Of a stretch of DNA of 63,543 nucleotides, positions 16,891 through 25,124 are shown piece by piece. Made by a program: the position numbers and the translations under genes. The notes under the pieces were generated by a model. That model was given only the letters and a program-made list of their open reading frames with translations. It made no database searches and had not been told where the DNA came from. This DNA is from Terasakiella pusilla DSM 6293 (GTDB taxonomy: Bacteria > Pseudomonadota > Alphaproteobacteria > Rhodospirillales > Terasakiellaceae), in NCBI RefSeq assembly GCF_000688235.1, contig NZ_JHYO01000023.1, positions 1-63,543 of the forward strand. Reading direction: 5' to 3'. Position 1 is the first letter of the stretch, and the number at the start of each line of letters is the position of its first letter.

Positions 16891-17895
16891 TTATTTCAGA
16901 AGACCAGCTTCTTTATAGAAACGCTCAGCGCCCGGGTGAAGCGGTACACCCACACCGTTCAAAGCTGTTTCGGCTGTGATGGCAACACCTTTGGCGTGAC
17001 CAACATCCAACAACTTGCGGGACTTCTCGTTCCACAGAGCTTTGGTGATGTTGTAGATCAACTCGTCGTCTTCCTTGACGTTTGTGACCCACTGCGCACC
17101 AACAGCGACAGTAGACGTCGCCGGAATGTTTTCATACGTGCCTTCCGGGATGTTGCTGGCAGAGAAGAAGCCGTACTTGGAGGTCAGCGCATCTACGCCT
17201 TTGCCATCAATCGGAACCAGTTTGATCGGTGCCGCAGATGCCAGTTCCACCAAGGAACCTGCCGGATAACCAGCCACAACGAAATACGCATCAATTTTGC
17301 CGTTACGCAGGGCTTCTGCTGCCGCGTTGCCTTTAAGTTCTTCAGCTACAACGTCTTTAACGCTCAGGCCGTTTGCTTCCAGGATCAGGGATGCATCCAC
17401 ATAGGTGCCGGAACCCGGCTCATCCAAAGAAACGCGCTTGCCTTTAAGGTCAGCGACGCTGCTGATGTTGCTGTCAGCCAGCGCGATCAGGTGAATATGT
17501 TCTTCAAACAGGGCAGCGATGGTACGCAGGTCTTTGGCAGGTTCTTTACCTTCCATAGTGCCTGTACCTGTATAGGCCCAGTACGCCACGTCAGACTGCG
17601 TGAAACCGGAGTTACGCAGACCAGACATGATCGCGTTGATGTTATCAACAGACCCGCGGGAAGAAACAGCCGACGCAATCAAACCATCAACGCCACAGCT
17701 ACCGCCTTCTTCACAAGGACGTGACCCTGGCGGTTTGGAAATTGCGTTGGCAATAACACCCCCAACCGGATAATAGGTATAGGCTGTGCCACCTGTCCCG
17801 ATTGTGAAAAATTTCAGGTCCTGGGCGATTGCGCCGCCGTTCAGACCAATCAGCAAGGCTGTGCCGAGGGCGACAGCTTTCAGCTTCTTAAACAT
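16891..17895 (-). CDS. TAXI family TRAP solute receptor (system 2)
   Basis: A 334-residue periplasmic protein with a signal peptide (hydrophobic core about 8-22, ending NGGAIAQ). It has the family hallmark FFTIGTGGTAYTYYPVGGVI (about 29-48), followed by a CEEGGSCGVDG segment with two cysteines that could form a disulfide. Mature TAXI receptors capture a carboxylate and deliver it to a 4TM/12TM permease, encoded next. The start ATG follows AGGAGAGATGA. It begins a two-gene operon bounded by terminators on both sides. Confidence 0.92.
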   Translation of the reverse strand: MFKKLKAVALGTALLIGLNGGAIAQDLKFFTIGTGGTAYTYYPVGGVIANAISKPPGSRPCEEGGSCGVDGLIASAVSSRGSVDNINAIMSGLRNSGFTQSDVAYWAYTGTGTMEGKEPAKDLRTIAALFEEHIHLIALADSNISSVADLKGKRVSLDEPGSGTYVDASLILEANGLSVKDVVAEELKGNAAAEALRNGKIDAYFVVAGYPAGSLVELASAAPIKLVPIDGKGVDALTSKYGFFSASNIPEGTYENIPATSTVAVGAQWVTNVKEDDELIYNITKALWNEKSRKLLDVGHAKGVAITAETALNGVGVPLHPGAERFYKEAGLLK

Positions 17896-18105
17896 TCATC
17901 TCTCCTGTAATAATTTTGCCACTCTATGGTAGTGGTATAACCATTTGTGTGCAACGTCTTCTTACAAGATGAAGTTTATGTTTTTAAACGATTATTTTAT
18001 TAGATGTCTAACGATCATTCTTACGTTTAATAAGTGTTTTTAGAACTTATTTAGATATTTATTAAAGTATTACACAATCTCAGATAATAATTTTTCAATA
18101 CCAAC
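17896..18105 (-). promoter_or_regulatory. AT-rich promoter region of the TAXI operon
   Basis: About 210 bases of strongly AT-rich non-coding DNA precede the TAXI receptor gene and follow the terminator of the next unit. The region must hold the operon's promoter. No regulator gene is adjacent and no clear operator was recognised. Confidence 0.4.
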
Positions 18106-18141
18106 AAAAATGCCTGCCTCCTTTTTCAAGAAGACAGGCAT
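18105..18141 (-). terminator. Intrinsic terminator after dctM (system 3)
   Basis: ATGCCTGCCTCCTT (18110-18123) pairs with AAGAAGACAGGCAT (18128-18141) through Watson-Crick and G-U pairs, followed on the minus strand by TTTTTG. It closes the nitrilase-dctPQM transcript. Confidence 0.85.
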
Positions 18142-18164
18142 TGAGGCGCACTGGATTCCAGTGC

Positions 18165-19442
18165 TCAGGGATACATCATTTCCGGCAAGTACATACTGAT
18201 TTGCGGAATGTACGTAATTGCGACCAAAGTCAGCAACATAATGATAATAAACGGCACACAGGACTTGAACACTTCCTGCAAGGACATTTTGGAAACCGAC
18301 ATGGCAACAAATAGGTTCAACCCCACCGGCGGTGTCAACATCCCAACGGAAAAGTTGACCAGCGTGATAACCCCAAAGTGAACCGGATCAATCCCGATGG
18401 TTTCTGCAATCGGCTGCAACAACGGGGAGAGAACGATAATGGCAGACGCGCTATCCAAAAAGAAGCCAGTGATCAACATGACAAAGTTAAACAGAGCCGC
18501 AATGATAAACGGTGAGTCAGAGAGCGACAGCACCCCTTGAGAGAAGGTTCCCGGTACACCGGAAAATGCCAACAGCCAAGAGAAAGACGCCGCACCCGCC
18601 GTGATCAACAACAACGCTGCAGATATCGCACCGGCTGTTTTGAAGATACTTTTCAGTTCTGCCAGACCGATTTGTTTATAAACAAATGCCCCGACAATCA
18701 GGCCATACACACAGGCCACCGCCGCAGATTCAGTCGGCGTAAACACACCGGAATAAATACCGCCCAACATCAAGACGGGCAAGCCTAGCCCCCATGCAGC
18801 CTGTTTAAACGCAACTGCTACAGTTTTAAGGGTGGGAAATTCTGAGCGCGGATAGCCTTTTTTGATGGCAAAGAACACACAAGCCGCAATCAAGCTGCCA
18901 CCAATCAACAAAGCTGGCAAAATGCCACCGGCAAATAGTTTACCGACAGACGTTCCGGTGACGGAGCCATAAATAATCAAGGCAATGCTTGGCGGGACAA
19001 TCGGGCCCAATGTGCCAGCCGTGGTGATCAGCCCAATGGAAAAACGCTTATCGTATCCCGCCGCACAAAGTGCAGGAAACATAATGCTGCCAATGGCAAT
19101 CACAGTCGCCGGACTGGAGCCGGAGATGGAACCGAAAAACAGACAGGACAGAACGGTCGCTGCCGCCAGCCCCCCCGGCATCCAGCCAACCAGCGCTTTG
19201 GCAAGGTTGATCAAACGTTCAGACAATCCGCCGATGCGCATCAGCTCTGACGCCAGAATAAAGAACGGGATCGCCATCAGGGAAAAGTTGTTCATCCCGG
19301 CGAACATACGCATGGGAACAATCACGGGATCAAACGAACTTGCACCCCCGACGGCCCCGACAACGGACAGCGCCAAAGAGGCAAAAATCGGCAGACCGAC
19401 CAGCAGTAAAACCGCAAATAAGACAAGAAGGAGAGGTATCAT
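18165..19442 (-). CDS. dctM: TRAP transporter large permease (system 3)
   Basis: A 425-residue DctM protein with about 12 membrane spans and the FGSISGSSPATVIAIGS (about 105) and TLGPIVPPSIALIIYG (about 141) motifs. Unlike system 1, its start is 116 bases away from the end of dctQ rather than overlapping it; that gap contains a small hairpin and a tandem CCACGAA repeat. It is the last gene of a unit that starts with a nitrilase-family gene. Confidence 0.92.
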   Translation of the reverse strand: MIPLLLVLFAVLLLVGLPIFASLALSVVGAVGGASSFDPVIVPMRMFAGMNNFSLMAIPFFILASELMRIGGLSERLINLAKALVGWMPGGLAAATVLSCLFFGSISGSSPATVIAIGSIMFPALCAAGYDKRFSIGLITTAGTLGPIVPPSIALIIYGSVTGTSVGKLFAGGILPALLIGGSLIAACVFFAIKKGYPRSEFPTLKTVAVAFKQAAWGLGLPVLMLGGIYSGVFTPTESAAVACVYGLIVGAFVYKQIGLAELKSIFKTAGAISAALLLITAGAASFSWLLAFSGVPGTFSQGVLSLSDSPFIIAALFNFVMLITGFFLDSASAIIVLSPLLQPIAETIGIDPVHFGVITLVNFSVGMLTPPVGLNLFVAMSVSKMSLQEVFKSCVPFIIIMLLTLVAITYIPQISMYLPEMMYP

Positions 19443-19497
19443 TGGTAATCTTTCAGGCTCAAAACGAGCCTCCCTTTCAATGATGATCTTTGCGTTG

Positions 19498-19531
19498 GCA
19501 CAAAGGCCACGAAACCACGAAGACCAAAAAG
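19498..19531. repeat. CCACGAA-type short tandem repeat element in the dctQ-dctM gap
   Basis: CCACGAAA (19507-19514) is followed directly by CCACGAAG (19515-19522), inside a GGCACAAAGG...GACCAAAAAG context. Similar 'CCACGAAGACACGAAG' strings occur as dispersed intergenic repeats in many proteobacteria (from memory). A short hairpin, AGGCTC-AAAAC-GAGCCT, lies at 19455-19471 on the dctM side. Confidence 0.45.
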
Positions 19532-19558
19532 AAGTTTCTATTCAGCAGCCGCCAAAGC

Positions 19559-20068
19559 TCACATCATGTTCAGGTTTTCTTCGGCTTCATCCTGACGCTC
19601 CCCCCGCATCAAGCGTACCAACTCGATGAGGTAGCGGAAGGTCGCACAGGCGCCCGCAACCGGGATCACAAGATAAATGCTGGCGATGGGCAGGCGCAGG
19701 GCCGGTGACAGTTGACCGCGATTGAACGTTGTCGTCACCAGATCAGTGCCAAGCACCAAGAGGGTCACGCTAAACACGATACCGATCACCAATTGCAGAC
19801 CGTAGACCTGTCGCTCCAGCCTGTCTGGCAGGAAGGCGCGCAAAACTTCAACGGCGATATGACTGTGGTGTTTAATGCCGTAGCTGATACCAATAAAACT
19901 CATACAGATGATGGAATAGAGCACCACCTCTTCCGCCCAGAATAACGGCGCGTTAAAGACGTAGCGTAAAACCACCTGAGTAAAAGTCAATGTAATCGCA
20001 ATCGCCATAAACAGGATCATGACAAAGTCTTCGAAACTGTCCAAAGCATGCTCAATTTTCTTGATCAT
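19559..20068 (-). CDS. dctQ: TRAP transporter small permease (system 3)
   Basis: A 169-residue four-span DctQ protein; the FWAEEVVLYSIICMSFIGI and HSHIAVEVLRAFLPDRLER segments are typical. It follows the DctP receptor gene by 95 bases with an intervening hairpin. The hydrophilic C-terminus (RGERQDEAEENLNMM) is longer than in system 1. It is the small membrane subunit of the third TRAP system. Confidence 0.9.
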   Translation of the reverse strand: MIKKIEHALDSFEDFVMILFMAIAITLTFTQVVLRYVFNAPLFWAEEVVLYSIICMSFIGISYGIKHHSHIAVEVLRAFLPDRLERQVYGLQLVIGIVFSVTLLVLGTDLVTTTFNRGQLSPALRLPIASIYLVIPVAGACATFRYLIELVRLMRGERQDEAEENLNMM

Positions 20069-20110
20069 TTTTTCTCCCTCTGATCACATGGATCGCACCG
20101 CATAGAAACA

Positions 20111-20148
20111 GGAAAAGGCCCCCCGTTCATGGACAGGAGCCCTTTTCC
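20111..20148 (-). terminator. Hairpin between dctP and dctQ (system 3)
   Basis: GGAAAAGG (20111-20118) pairs with CCTTTTCC (20141-20148), with partial extension by the C-rich loop flank. There is no long T-run, so it is more likely an mRNA-stabilising or weak attenuating structure than a full terminator. Confidence 0.45.
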
Positions 20149-20163
20149 CCGTTTCAGCAGGTG

Positions 20164-21168
20164 TTATTGTGCAGGGCCTGCGCCAGTCACGTCATAGATG
20201 GACTGGATCAGTTCCGGCGTTACGGTGTCTTCAAATGCTTTGTGAACACGGTAGCTTGCTTTGATAAACGCAGCTTGTTCGTCAGCAGACAATTCTTTAA
20301 CTTCTGTTTCTTCTTTGATTTTAGCAATCATGTCAGTTTCAAACTTAACTGTCAGTTCACGGGCGTGATCACGCGCATTGTTGAATGCAGTTGTCATAAC
20401 CGCTTTCAAGTCGTCCGGCAGGTCAGCCCAAGCGTCTTTGTTCACAACAGCCGCATAACCGTGGTAAGCGTGACCGGACAAAGTCATGTATTTTTGCACT
20501 TCATAGAATTTCATCGCAACGATGTTGGCGATCGGGTTTTCCTGACCTTCAACAACGCCGGACTGCAGGCCGTTATAAACTTCCGCAAAAGCCATTGCAG
20601 TCGGGCTTGCGCCCCACTCATTGTACTGTGTCAGGATAACCGGTGCCTGCATAGTACGCATTTTGATACCTTTTAGGTCTTCGGCTTTTTCAATCGGGCG
20701 CACGTTGTTGGTGATGTGACGGAAACCCGCCCCCCAGAAGTTAACGCCGTGCATGCCGTGCTTATCCAATGTGTCGAGGATAGTACGACCGACCTGACCG
20801 TCCAAAACCTTTGCCATCATTTCGTTACCCGGCAGGATAAACGGCAAATCAAGAACTTGCAGCTTCTGTTCAAAGTTACCCAACGTCGCGGTCGGCGGGA
20901 TCGCGATTTGTACAAGGTTCTGTTGCAACTGTTCTACGATCTCAACGTCACCACCCAGCTGACCCGCAGGCAGAACATTGATCTGGATGCGGCCTTCAGA
21001 TTTTTCTTCAACTTCTTTTTTGAAGCTCAGGGCCGCTTGACCGTTTGGCGTGCTTTCCATCAAAACATGAGCGAATGTAAAAGTATAATCCGCCGCTTGG
21101 GCTGGCAAAATACCAGCAACTGTCATCGCACAGGCGGCTGCAAAGCCGCGCAAGAAAGTCTTTTTCAT
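20164..21168 (-). CDS. dctP: TRAP transporter solute receptor, DctP family (system 3)
   Basis: A 334-residue periplasmic receptor with signal peptide (about 1-25, ending LPAQAA). The ligand block GIKMRTMQAPVILTQYNEWG (about 170-189) holds the conserved arginine, and GLQSGVVEGQENPIANI follows near 207. This is the standard DctP fold, closer to the dicarboxylate/2,3-diketogulonate group than to the system 1 receptor. It is encoded 25 bases after a nitrilase-family gene, suggesting that the imported compound is the substrate or product of that amidase/nitrilase. Confidence 0.9.
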   Translation of the reverse strand: MKKTFLRGFAAACAMTVAGILPAQAADYTFTFAHVLMESTPNGQAALSFKKEVEEKSEGRIQINVLPAGQLGGDVEIVEQLQQNLVQIAIPPTATLGNFEQKLQVLDLPFILPGNEMMAKVLDGQVGRTILDTLDKHGMHGVNFWGAGFRHITNNVRPIEKAEDLKGIKMRTMQAPVILTQYNEWGASPTAMAFAEVYNGLQSGVVEGQENPIANIVAMKFYEVQKYMTLSGHAYHGYAAVVNKDAWADLPDDLKAVMTTAFNNARDHARELTVKFETDMIAKIKEETEVKELSADEQAAFIKASYRVHKAFEDTVTPELIQSIYDVTGAGPAQ

Positions 21169-21193
21169 AAGTAAAGTCTCCAGTTATTTAGTC

Positions 21194-22066
21194 TTAATTG
21201 GGTTCAAACATGCCCTTGGGCTGCAATTCAGAGAAGAAGTGGTAGTTGCTGCGCGCTTCACTCAAGGCGTCCTTTTTCAAGGTCGCACGCAAGATAACTT
21301 CTTCAGAATGATCACATTCAGCCAACACCCCTTCTGCGGGAGATGCGATTTGGCTCAGGCCCATACGTTCCCAAACGCCGGTTCCGACGCCAAAGTCCAT
21401 GGTGCCGCTGCCGTTGGCAGAAACAACAAACGCCTGGTTCTGTACCGCTGTGACCAACGGCAAAGCTTTCCAAAGCTGACGTTTTGTCAACGGATCACCC
21501 GTCCCGCCTTTCGACCCACCAACCCAGAAGGAGGAGGAGAAGACGATGACATCAGCCGCATTGCGGAAGTGATGACGGGCAATTTCCGGGAACAGAACAT
21601 CATAGCAAATGATGATACCGATCTTACCGAGCGCACACTCAAACGTCTCCAGCTTGGGACCCGTTGTGTAATACAGCTTTTCAATGCCGGGGAAGTTCTG
21701 CTTGCGTGAGACACCCGCAACCCCTTCCGGGCCGATCAAGGCGCAGCTGTTATAAATAACACCCGGCACCGAAGATTTTTCGTTAAAGCCAACGACAACA
21801 TATTGGTTATGGGTTTTCGCCGCTTCAATAAGCTGTTGAATTTCGTCACCATCAACGCTGATAGAGGCTTCTTCCATCAGATGGCGGTACCCACCTTGAC
21901 CATGTGTGAAAAAGTTTGTGATGCTTGTTTCAGGGAAGACAACAAGATCAGCCCCTTTTTTTGCTTCCTCAGCCATCGTGGTGAGGATGAACTCCATGTT
22001 TTTGTCCATGGAGTCATTCAAAAACGGGCAAAACTGTACAGCACTTACCTGTATATCTTTTTGCAT
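21194..22066 (-). CDS. Carbon-nitrogen hydrolase (nitrilase superfamily)
   Basis: A 290-residue nitrilase-superfamily protein with the Glu-Lys-Cys triad visible: DLVVFPETS (about 39-47), VSRKQNFPG (about 119) and GIIICYDVLFPE (about 150). The frame opens further upstream, but the ATG at 22066 follows AAGGAG at a good distance and gives the usual beginning (MQKDIQVSAVQFCPF). Members hydrolyse amides or nitriles; sequence resemblance is to aliphatic amidase/carbamoylputrescine-like branches. It leads an operon with TRAP system 3 and is divergent from a LysR gene, which probably controls it. The substrate is not identifiable. Confidence 0.87.
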   Translation of the reverse strand: MQKDIQVSAVQFCPFLNDSMDKNMEFILTTMAEEAKKGADLVVFPETSITNFFTHGQGGYRHLMEEASISVDGDEIQQLIEAAKTHNQYVVVGFNEKSSVPGVIYNSCALIGPEGVAGVSRKQNFPGIEKLYYTTGPKLETFECALGKIGIIICYDVLFPEIARHHFRNAADVIVFSSSFWVGGSKGGTGDPLTKRQLWKALPLVTAVQNQAFVVSANGSGTMDFGVGTGVWERMGLSQIASPAEGVLAECDHSEEVILRATLKKDALSEARSNYHFFSELQPKGMFEPN

Positions 22067-22238
22067 GTATCTGCTCCTTGTTATATGGGCAGAAAGATAA
22101 GTTACAGGTTTATGAAAATAAACTATCAAAATTCTTATACGTATTGTAAATATTCTTACATTAGCGACACAAAATTAGTAGAATCAAAGCAATAGGTTTC
22201 AAACGATACCGCTTTTTTTCTAGAAGATTGAGGACAAA
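22067..22238. promoter_or_regulatory. Divergent promoter region, nitrilase/TRAP operon versus LysR
   Basis: This 172-base AT-rich intergenic region lies between oppositely oriented genes, the classic arrangement for LysR autoregulation and target activation. TTATACGTATTGTAA near 22135-22150 is an imperfect dyad that could be the regulator's site. Confidence 0.45.
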
Positions 22239-23156
22239 ATGAGCTTTGAAAACGCCAATTGGAACGACCTGAAATATTTTTTGGCATTGGCCCGCTACAA
22301 GCGCTATTCCAAAGCCGCCGCCCATCTGCGCACAACCCATGTCACCGTTGCAAATACCATCAAACGGCTGGAAGATACATTGCAATCTCGGCTTTTTCAG
22401 CAAACCAACGAGGGGTTCAAGCTCACTTCAGAAGGCGCAACCCTCCTTCCGGTTGCCGAGGCTTGCGAAAGACATCTTCTGACACCCGGCATGAACGCAG
22501 AAGCCAACCAAATAAAAGCCCCCTGCGTGCGCATTGGCGTGACAGAAGGAATCGGCAACAGCTATGTTGCGGAACGGGTGGCCTCCTGGCTGCTCAACAC
22601 CCCCTTGGATATGGAACTGGTGACCCTGCCCAAGCAACTGCGCATCAGCCAGCGTGATGCAGACATCTGTATTACAGTGGATCGACCGGACGGGCGCAAC
22701 ATGACCAGCCAGCTTTTGACCCCTTACAAGCTGGGGATTTTCACCTCGGAAGATTATATCGCGCGCCACCCGCAAATCACGTCGACCCAGGATTTAAAAA
22801 ACCACGGCTGGGTCGGCTATGTGGACGACCATATTTTCTCCAGCACGTTGGAATATCACAAGGAAATTTCCCAAGACCTGCGCTACACCTTCCGCAGCAC
22901 CTCCATGGTCAGCCAGATGGAAGCCGCCATGTCCGGCGTCGGCCTTGCGATCCTGCCCATCTATATGGTCAAAGATAAACGCGTCAAAATGCCCCCGGGC
23001 CGCCGCCTTGTGCGCGTCCTGCCAGACCTTACCTTTAACCGGAAATACTGGATCTCCGCCTCCAACGATATGGACCGCTTCCCCTACATCCACGCCCTCT
23101 GGCACGGCCTCTTAAAAATGGTCGAAACGGATTATGAACTGTTTATGGGGGAATAA
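22239..23156 (+). CDS. LysR family transcriptional regulator
   Basis: A 305-residue LysR regulator with an N-terminal winged HTH (about 8-65: YSKAAAHLRTTHVTVANTIKRL) and a C-terminal effector domain. The start follows TTGAGGACAAA. It is transcribed away from the nitrilase-TRAP system 3 operon and is the likely controller of that unit. The effector domain ends with an unusual basic stretch (KDKRVKMPPGRRLVRVLPDL). It lacks the GREAxREAV signature shared by the phosphonate-island LysR proteins, so it belongs to another subgroup. Confidence 0.88.
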   Translation: MSFENANWNDLKYFLALARYKRYSKAAAHLRTTHVTVANTIKRLEDTLQSRLFQQTNEGFKLTSEGATLLPVAEACERHLLTPGMNAEANQIKAPCVRIGVTEGIGNSYVAERVASWLLNTPLDMELVTLPKQLRISQRDADICITVDRPDGRNMTSQLLTPYKLGIFTSEDYIARHPQITSTQDLKNHGWVGYVDDHIFSSTLEYHKEISQDLRYTFRSTSMVSQMEAAMSGVGLAILPIYMVKDKRVKMPPGRRLVRVLPDLTFNRKYWISASNDMDRFPYIHALWHGLLKMVETDYELFMGE

Positions 23157-23236
23157 ATTTTACAGAACTCGAAAAACATCTTAGAAGTGCAATAGTTGGC
23201 TACACGAAAACAAATGAAACATTAAAGATTGCACGC

Positions 23237-24433
23237 ATGACAAAAGAAGCTATTCAAAAATTAGAAGACTTTATACTTCAAAACGATGACTTGGAACAAC
23301 TAGAGAGCATGGTCAAAGGGTTTAACCTTTTTGAAGCCATTGCCATGGGGCGCCAAGAATTAAAACATTCTGCGACACTCTCTTTTTTATTAGACCCTTC
23401 AAAAGATCATGGTCTGGATACGTACTTTCTTAAAAGGTGTTTCATGCGTGTCGCACAGGATATGAGTAACTTCAGCCCAATCGACATTGATTGCATGGAT
23501 CTTTCAGACGTTAAAATTAAGCGAGAATGGCAGAATATTGACATTCTAATTGAAAGCAAACAAGCAGACCTTGTCATTGCCATTGAAAACAAAATCGACT
23601 CAACAGAACACAGCAATCAACTTCAAAAATATAAAACAATAGTTGAGAATAACTTCCCTCACATTGAAAACAAATTTTTTATCTATCTAACCAAGGATGG
23701 CGTTAGTCCTCAAAAAGAAACAGATCAAGAAGTTTGGACAGCATTTTCTCACACTATCGTCATTGAAGAGTTAGAACGCAGTCTATCTATGAAAACACGC
23801 TCACTGAGCGATGAACAAAAAATGCTCATTAACCATTACATAGAATTTATGAAGAGGCATATCTTGGGAAACAGTGAAATCGCGACCTTGGCGCAAAAGA
23901 TTTATGAAAATCATAAAGAAGCACTAGATATTATCTTTGAACATAAACCAGATGAACGTGCCGAAAATATTCAATATATAAAAAATAAACTTGAAGAAAG
24001 AGATGACGTAAGAATGGATAAATCTAGCGGCAGTATTATCCGTTTTTATTCCCCGTCTTGGAATTTCGGCAAAGTTACCAGAAAAGGATGGTGTACTGGA
24101 ACTAGAGGCATTTTATTTGAAATAGGGATTCCTACTTCCAAGAAAACGACAAAGGTTGAACTCGTCATCGGAAGCCGAGTTCAACCCAACCACAAAGATT
24201 GTCTATTTAAAACCGTAGAAAAACGCACTGAAATGCGTTCAGGCAAAAAGAATGCCAAATGGCCTAGAGCATGGTCTTCTCCAACAAACCTTCGCCTAAC
24301 GAGCCATGAAGAAACCTTGGAAGACATCAATACATTCTTCGATACCCACTATCCAAAACTATGCGAAGCAGTCAAAGAAGCATTGAATACAATTAACGCA
24401 AACGTAGATGAAACCACTTCAAGCCCAGTTTAA
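23237..24433 (+). CDS. PD-(D/E)XK nuclease superfamily protein
   Basis: A 398-residue protein resembling the PDDEXK_4 group of restriction-like nucleases. Visible features are ELKHSATLSFLLDP near residue 37, then NIDILIES with the metal-binding Asp (about 99) and IAIENKIDS with the ExK pair (about 113). The C-terminal half (about 240-398) has no recognised domain. Base composition is markedly more AT-rich than the neighbours and lysine, asparagine and isoleucine codons dominate, a sign of acquisition by transfer. No clear ribosome-binding site precedes the ATG, and the frame stays open upstream to the LysR stop without a usual start codon. No methylase or helicase partner is adjacent. A stand-alone defence or DNA-processing role is possible but unproven. 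Confidence 0.75.
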   Translation: MTKEAIQKLEDFILQNDDLEQLESMVKGFNLFEAIAMGRQELKHSATLSFLLDPSKDHGLDTYFLKRCFMRVAQDMSNFSPIDIDCMDLSDVKIKREWQNIDILIESKQADLVIAIENKIDSTEHSNQLQKYKTIVENNFPHIENKFFIYLTKDGVSPQKETDQEVWTAFSHTIVIEELERSLSMKTRSLSDEQKMLINHYIEFMKRHILGNSEIATLAQKIYENHKEALDIIFEHKPDERAENIQYIKNKLEERDDVRMDKSSGSIIRFYSPSWNFGKVTRKGWCTGTRGILFEIGIPTSKKTTKVELVIGSRVQPNHKDCLFKTVEKRTEMRSGKKNAKWPRAWSSPTNLRLTSHEETLEDINTFFDTHYPKLCEAVKEALNTINANVDETTSSPV

Positions 24434-25069
24434 AACAGGCCAGTTGGCGGCGTTTGCCTGTGTTTTCAACCGATCATCCGGGTTGACCACATGGGGGTGG
24501 GCGACGGCGAGCAAGAGGGCGAGGTCATTGTAGGAGTCGGAAAAGAAATGTGCGGTCGCAAGGTCTTCGGGGCGATCCGTCAGCCAGTCTTTCAAGCGCA
24601 CAACCTTGCCTTCCTGAAACGTCAACGTGCCTTCGGTGCGACCTGTCAGTAGACCCGTTTCATCCACTTCTACATTAATGCCCAAAACATGGCTGACCCC
24701 AAACAGAGCCGCGATGGGGCGCACAATAAATTCGGGGGAGGCCGAGACCACAACAACCGTATCCCCGGCCTCTTGGAACTGCTGAATTTGTGCCAAGCCG
24801 TCCTGATACATATGCGGGCGAATTTTCTGCTCTGCGAACAATTGTGCATGTTCCTCAATCAGGCTTGCCGATTTGCCCATCAAGGGGCGCAGCATAAACA
24901 GCATATAGTCTTTCATGTCCAGCTGGCCCGCGTGATATTGCTCCATCAAATAGGCTTCTGTATCCAACAGCGCGGCACTCGCCCAGCCGATTTCCACCAT
25001 GTAGCGCGTCCATTCTGTTGCGCAATCCACACCGATCAAGGTTTCGTCCAAATCAAATGCACATAACAT
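24419..25069 (-). CDS. HAD-IB family phosphatase (SerB-like)
   Basis: A 216-residue haloacid dehalogenase-superfamily hydrolase of subfamily IB. Motif I is FDLDETL (nucleophile Asp at about residue 6), motif II is VVSASPEF (about 113), and motif IV is FSDSYNDLALL (about 184), with a helical cap between I and II. Related enzymes dephosphorylate small phosphomonoesters such as phosphoserine or histidinol phosphate. Its 3' end overlaps the convergent nuclease gene by 15 bases, which suggests that the AT-rich gene was inserted right up to its stop codon. Upstream on the same strand is a Nudix hydrolase gene 55 bases away. Confidence 0.85.
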   Translation of the reverse strand: MLCAFDLDETLIGVDCATEWTRYMVEIGWASAALLDTEAYLMEQYHAGQLDMKDYMLFMLRPLMGKSASLIEEHAQLFAEQKIRPHMYQDGLAQIQQFQEAGDTVVVVSASPEFIVRPIAALFGVSHVLGINVEVDETGLLTGRTEGTLTFQEGKVVRLKDWLTDRPEDLATAHFFSDSYNDLALLLAVAHPHVVNPDDRLKTQANAANWPVLNWA

Positions 25070-25124
25070 TTTTTATGCCTCCCAAGGGCTTTGTTTCTTT
25101 TGTTATCCCGTGAACCTCGCAAGA

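Noticed and set aside
23237-25069. A restriction-modification or toxin-antitoxin pair made of the nuclease-like and HAD genes
   Set aside because: They are convergent, not co-transcribed, and differ in composition; the HAD protein is an ordinary phosphatase.
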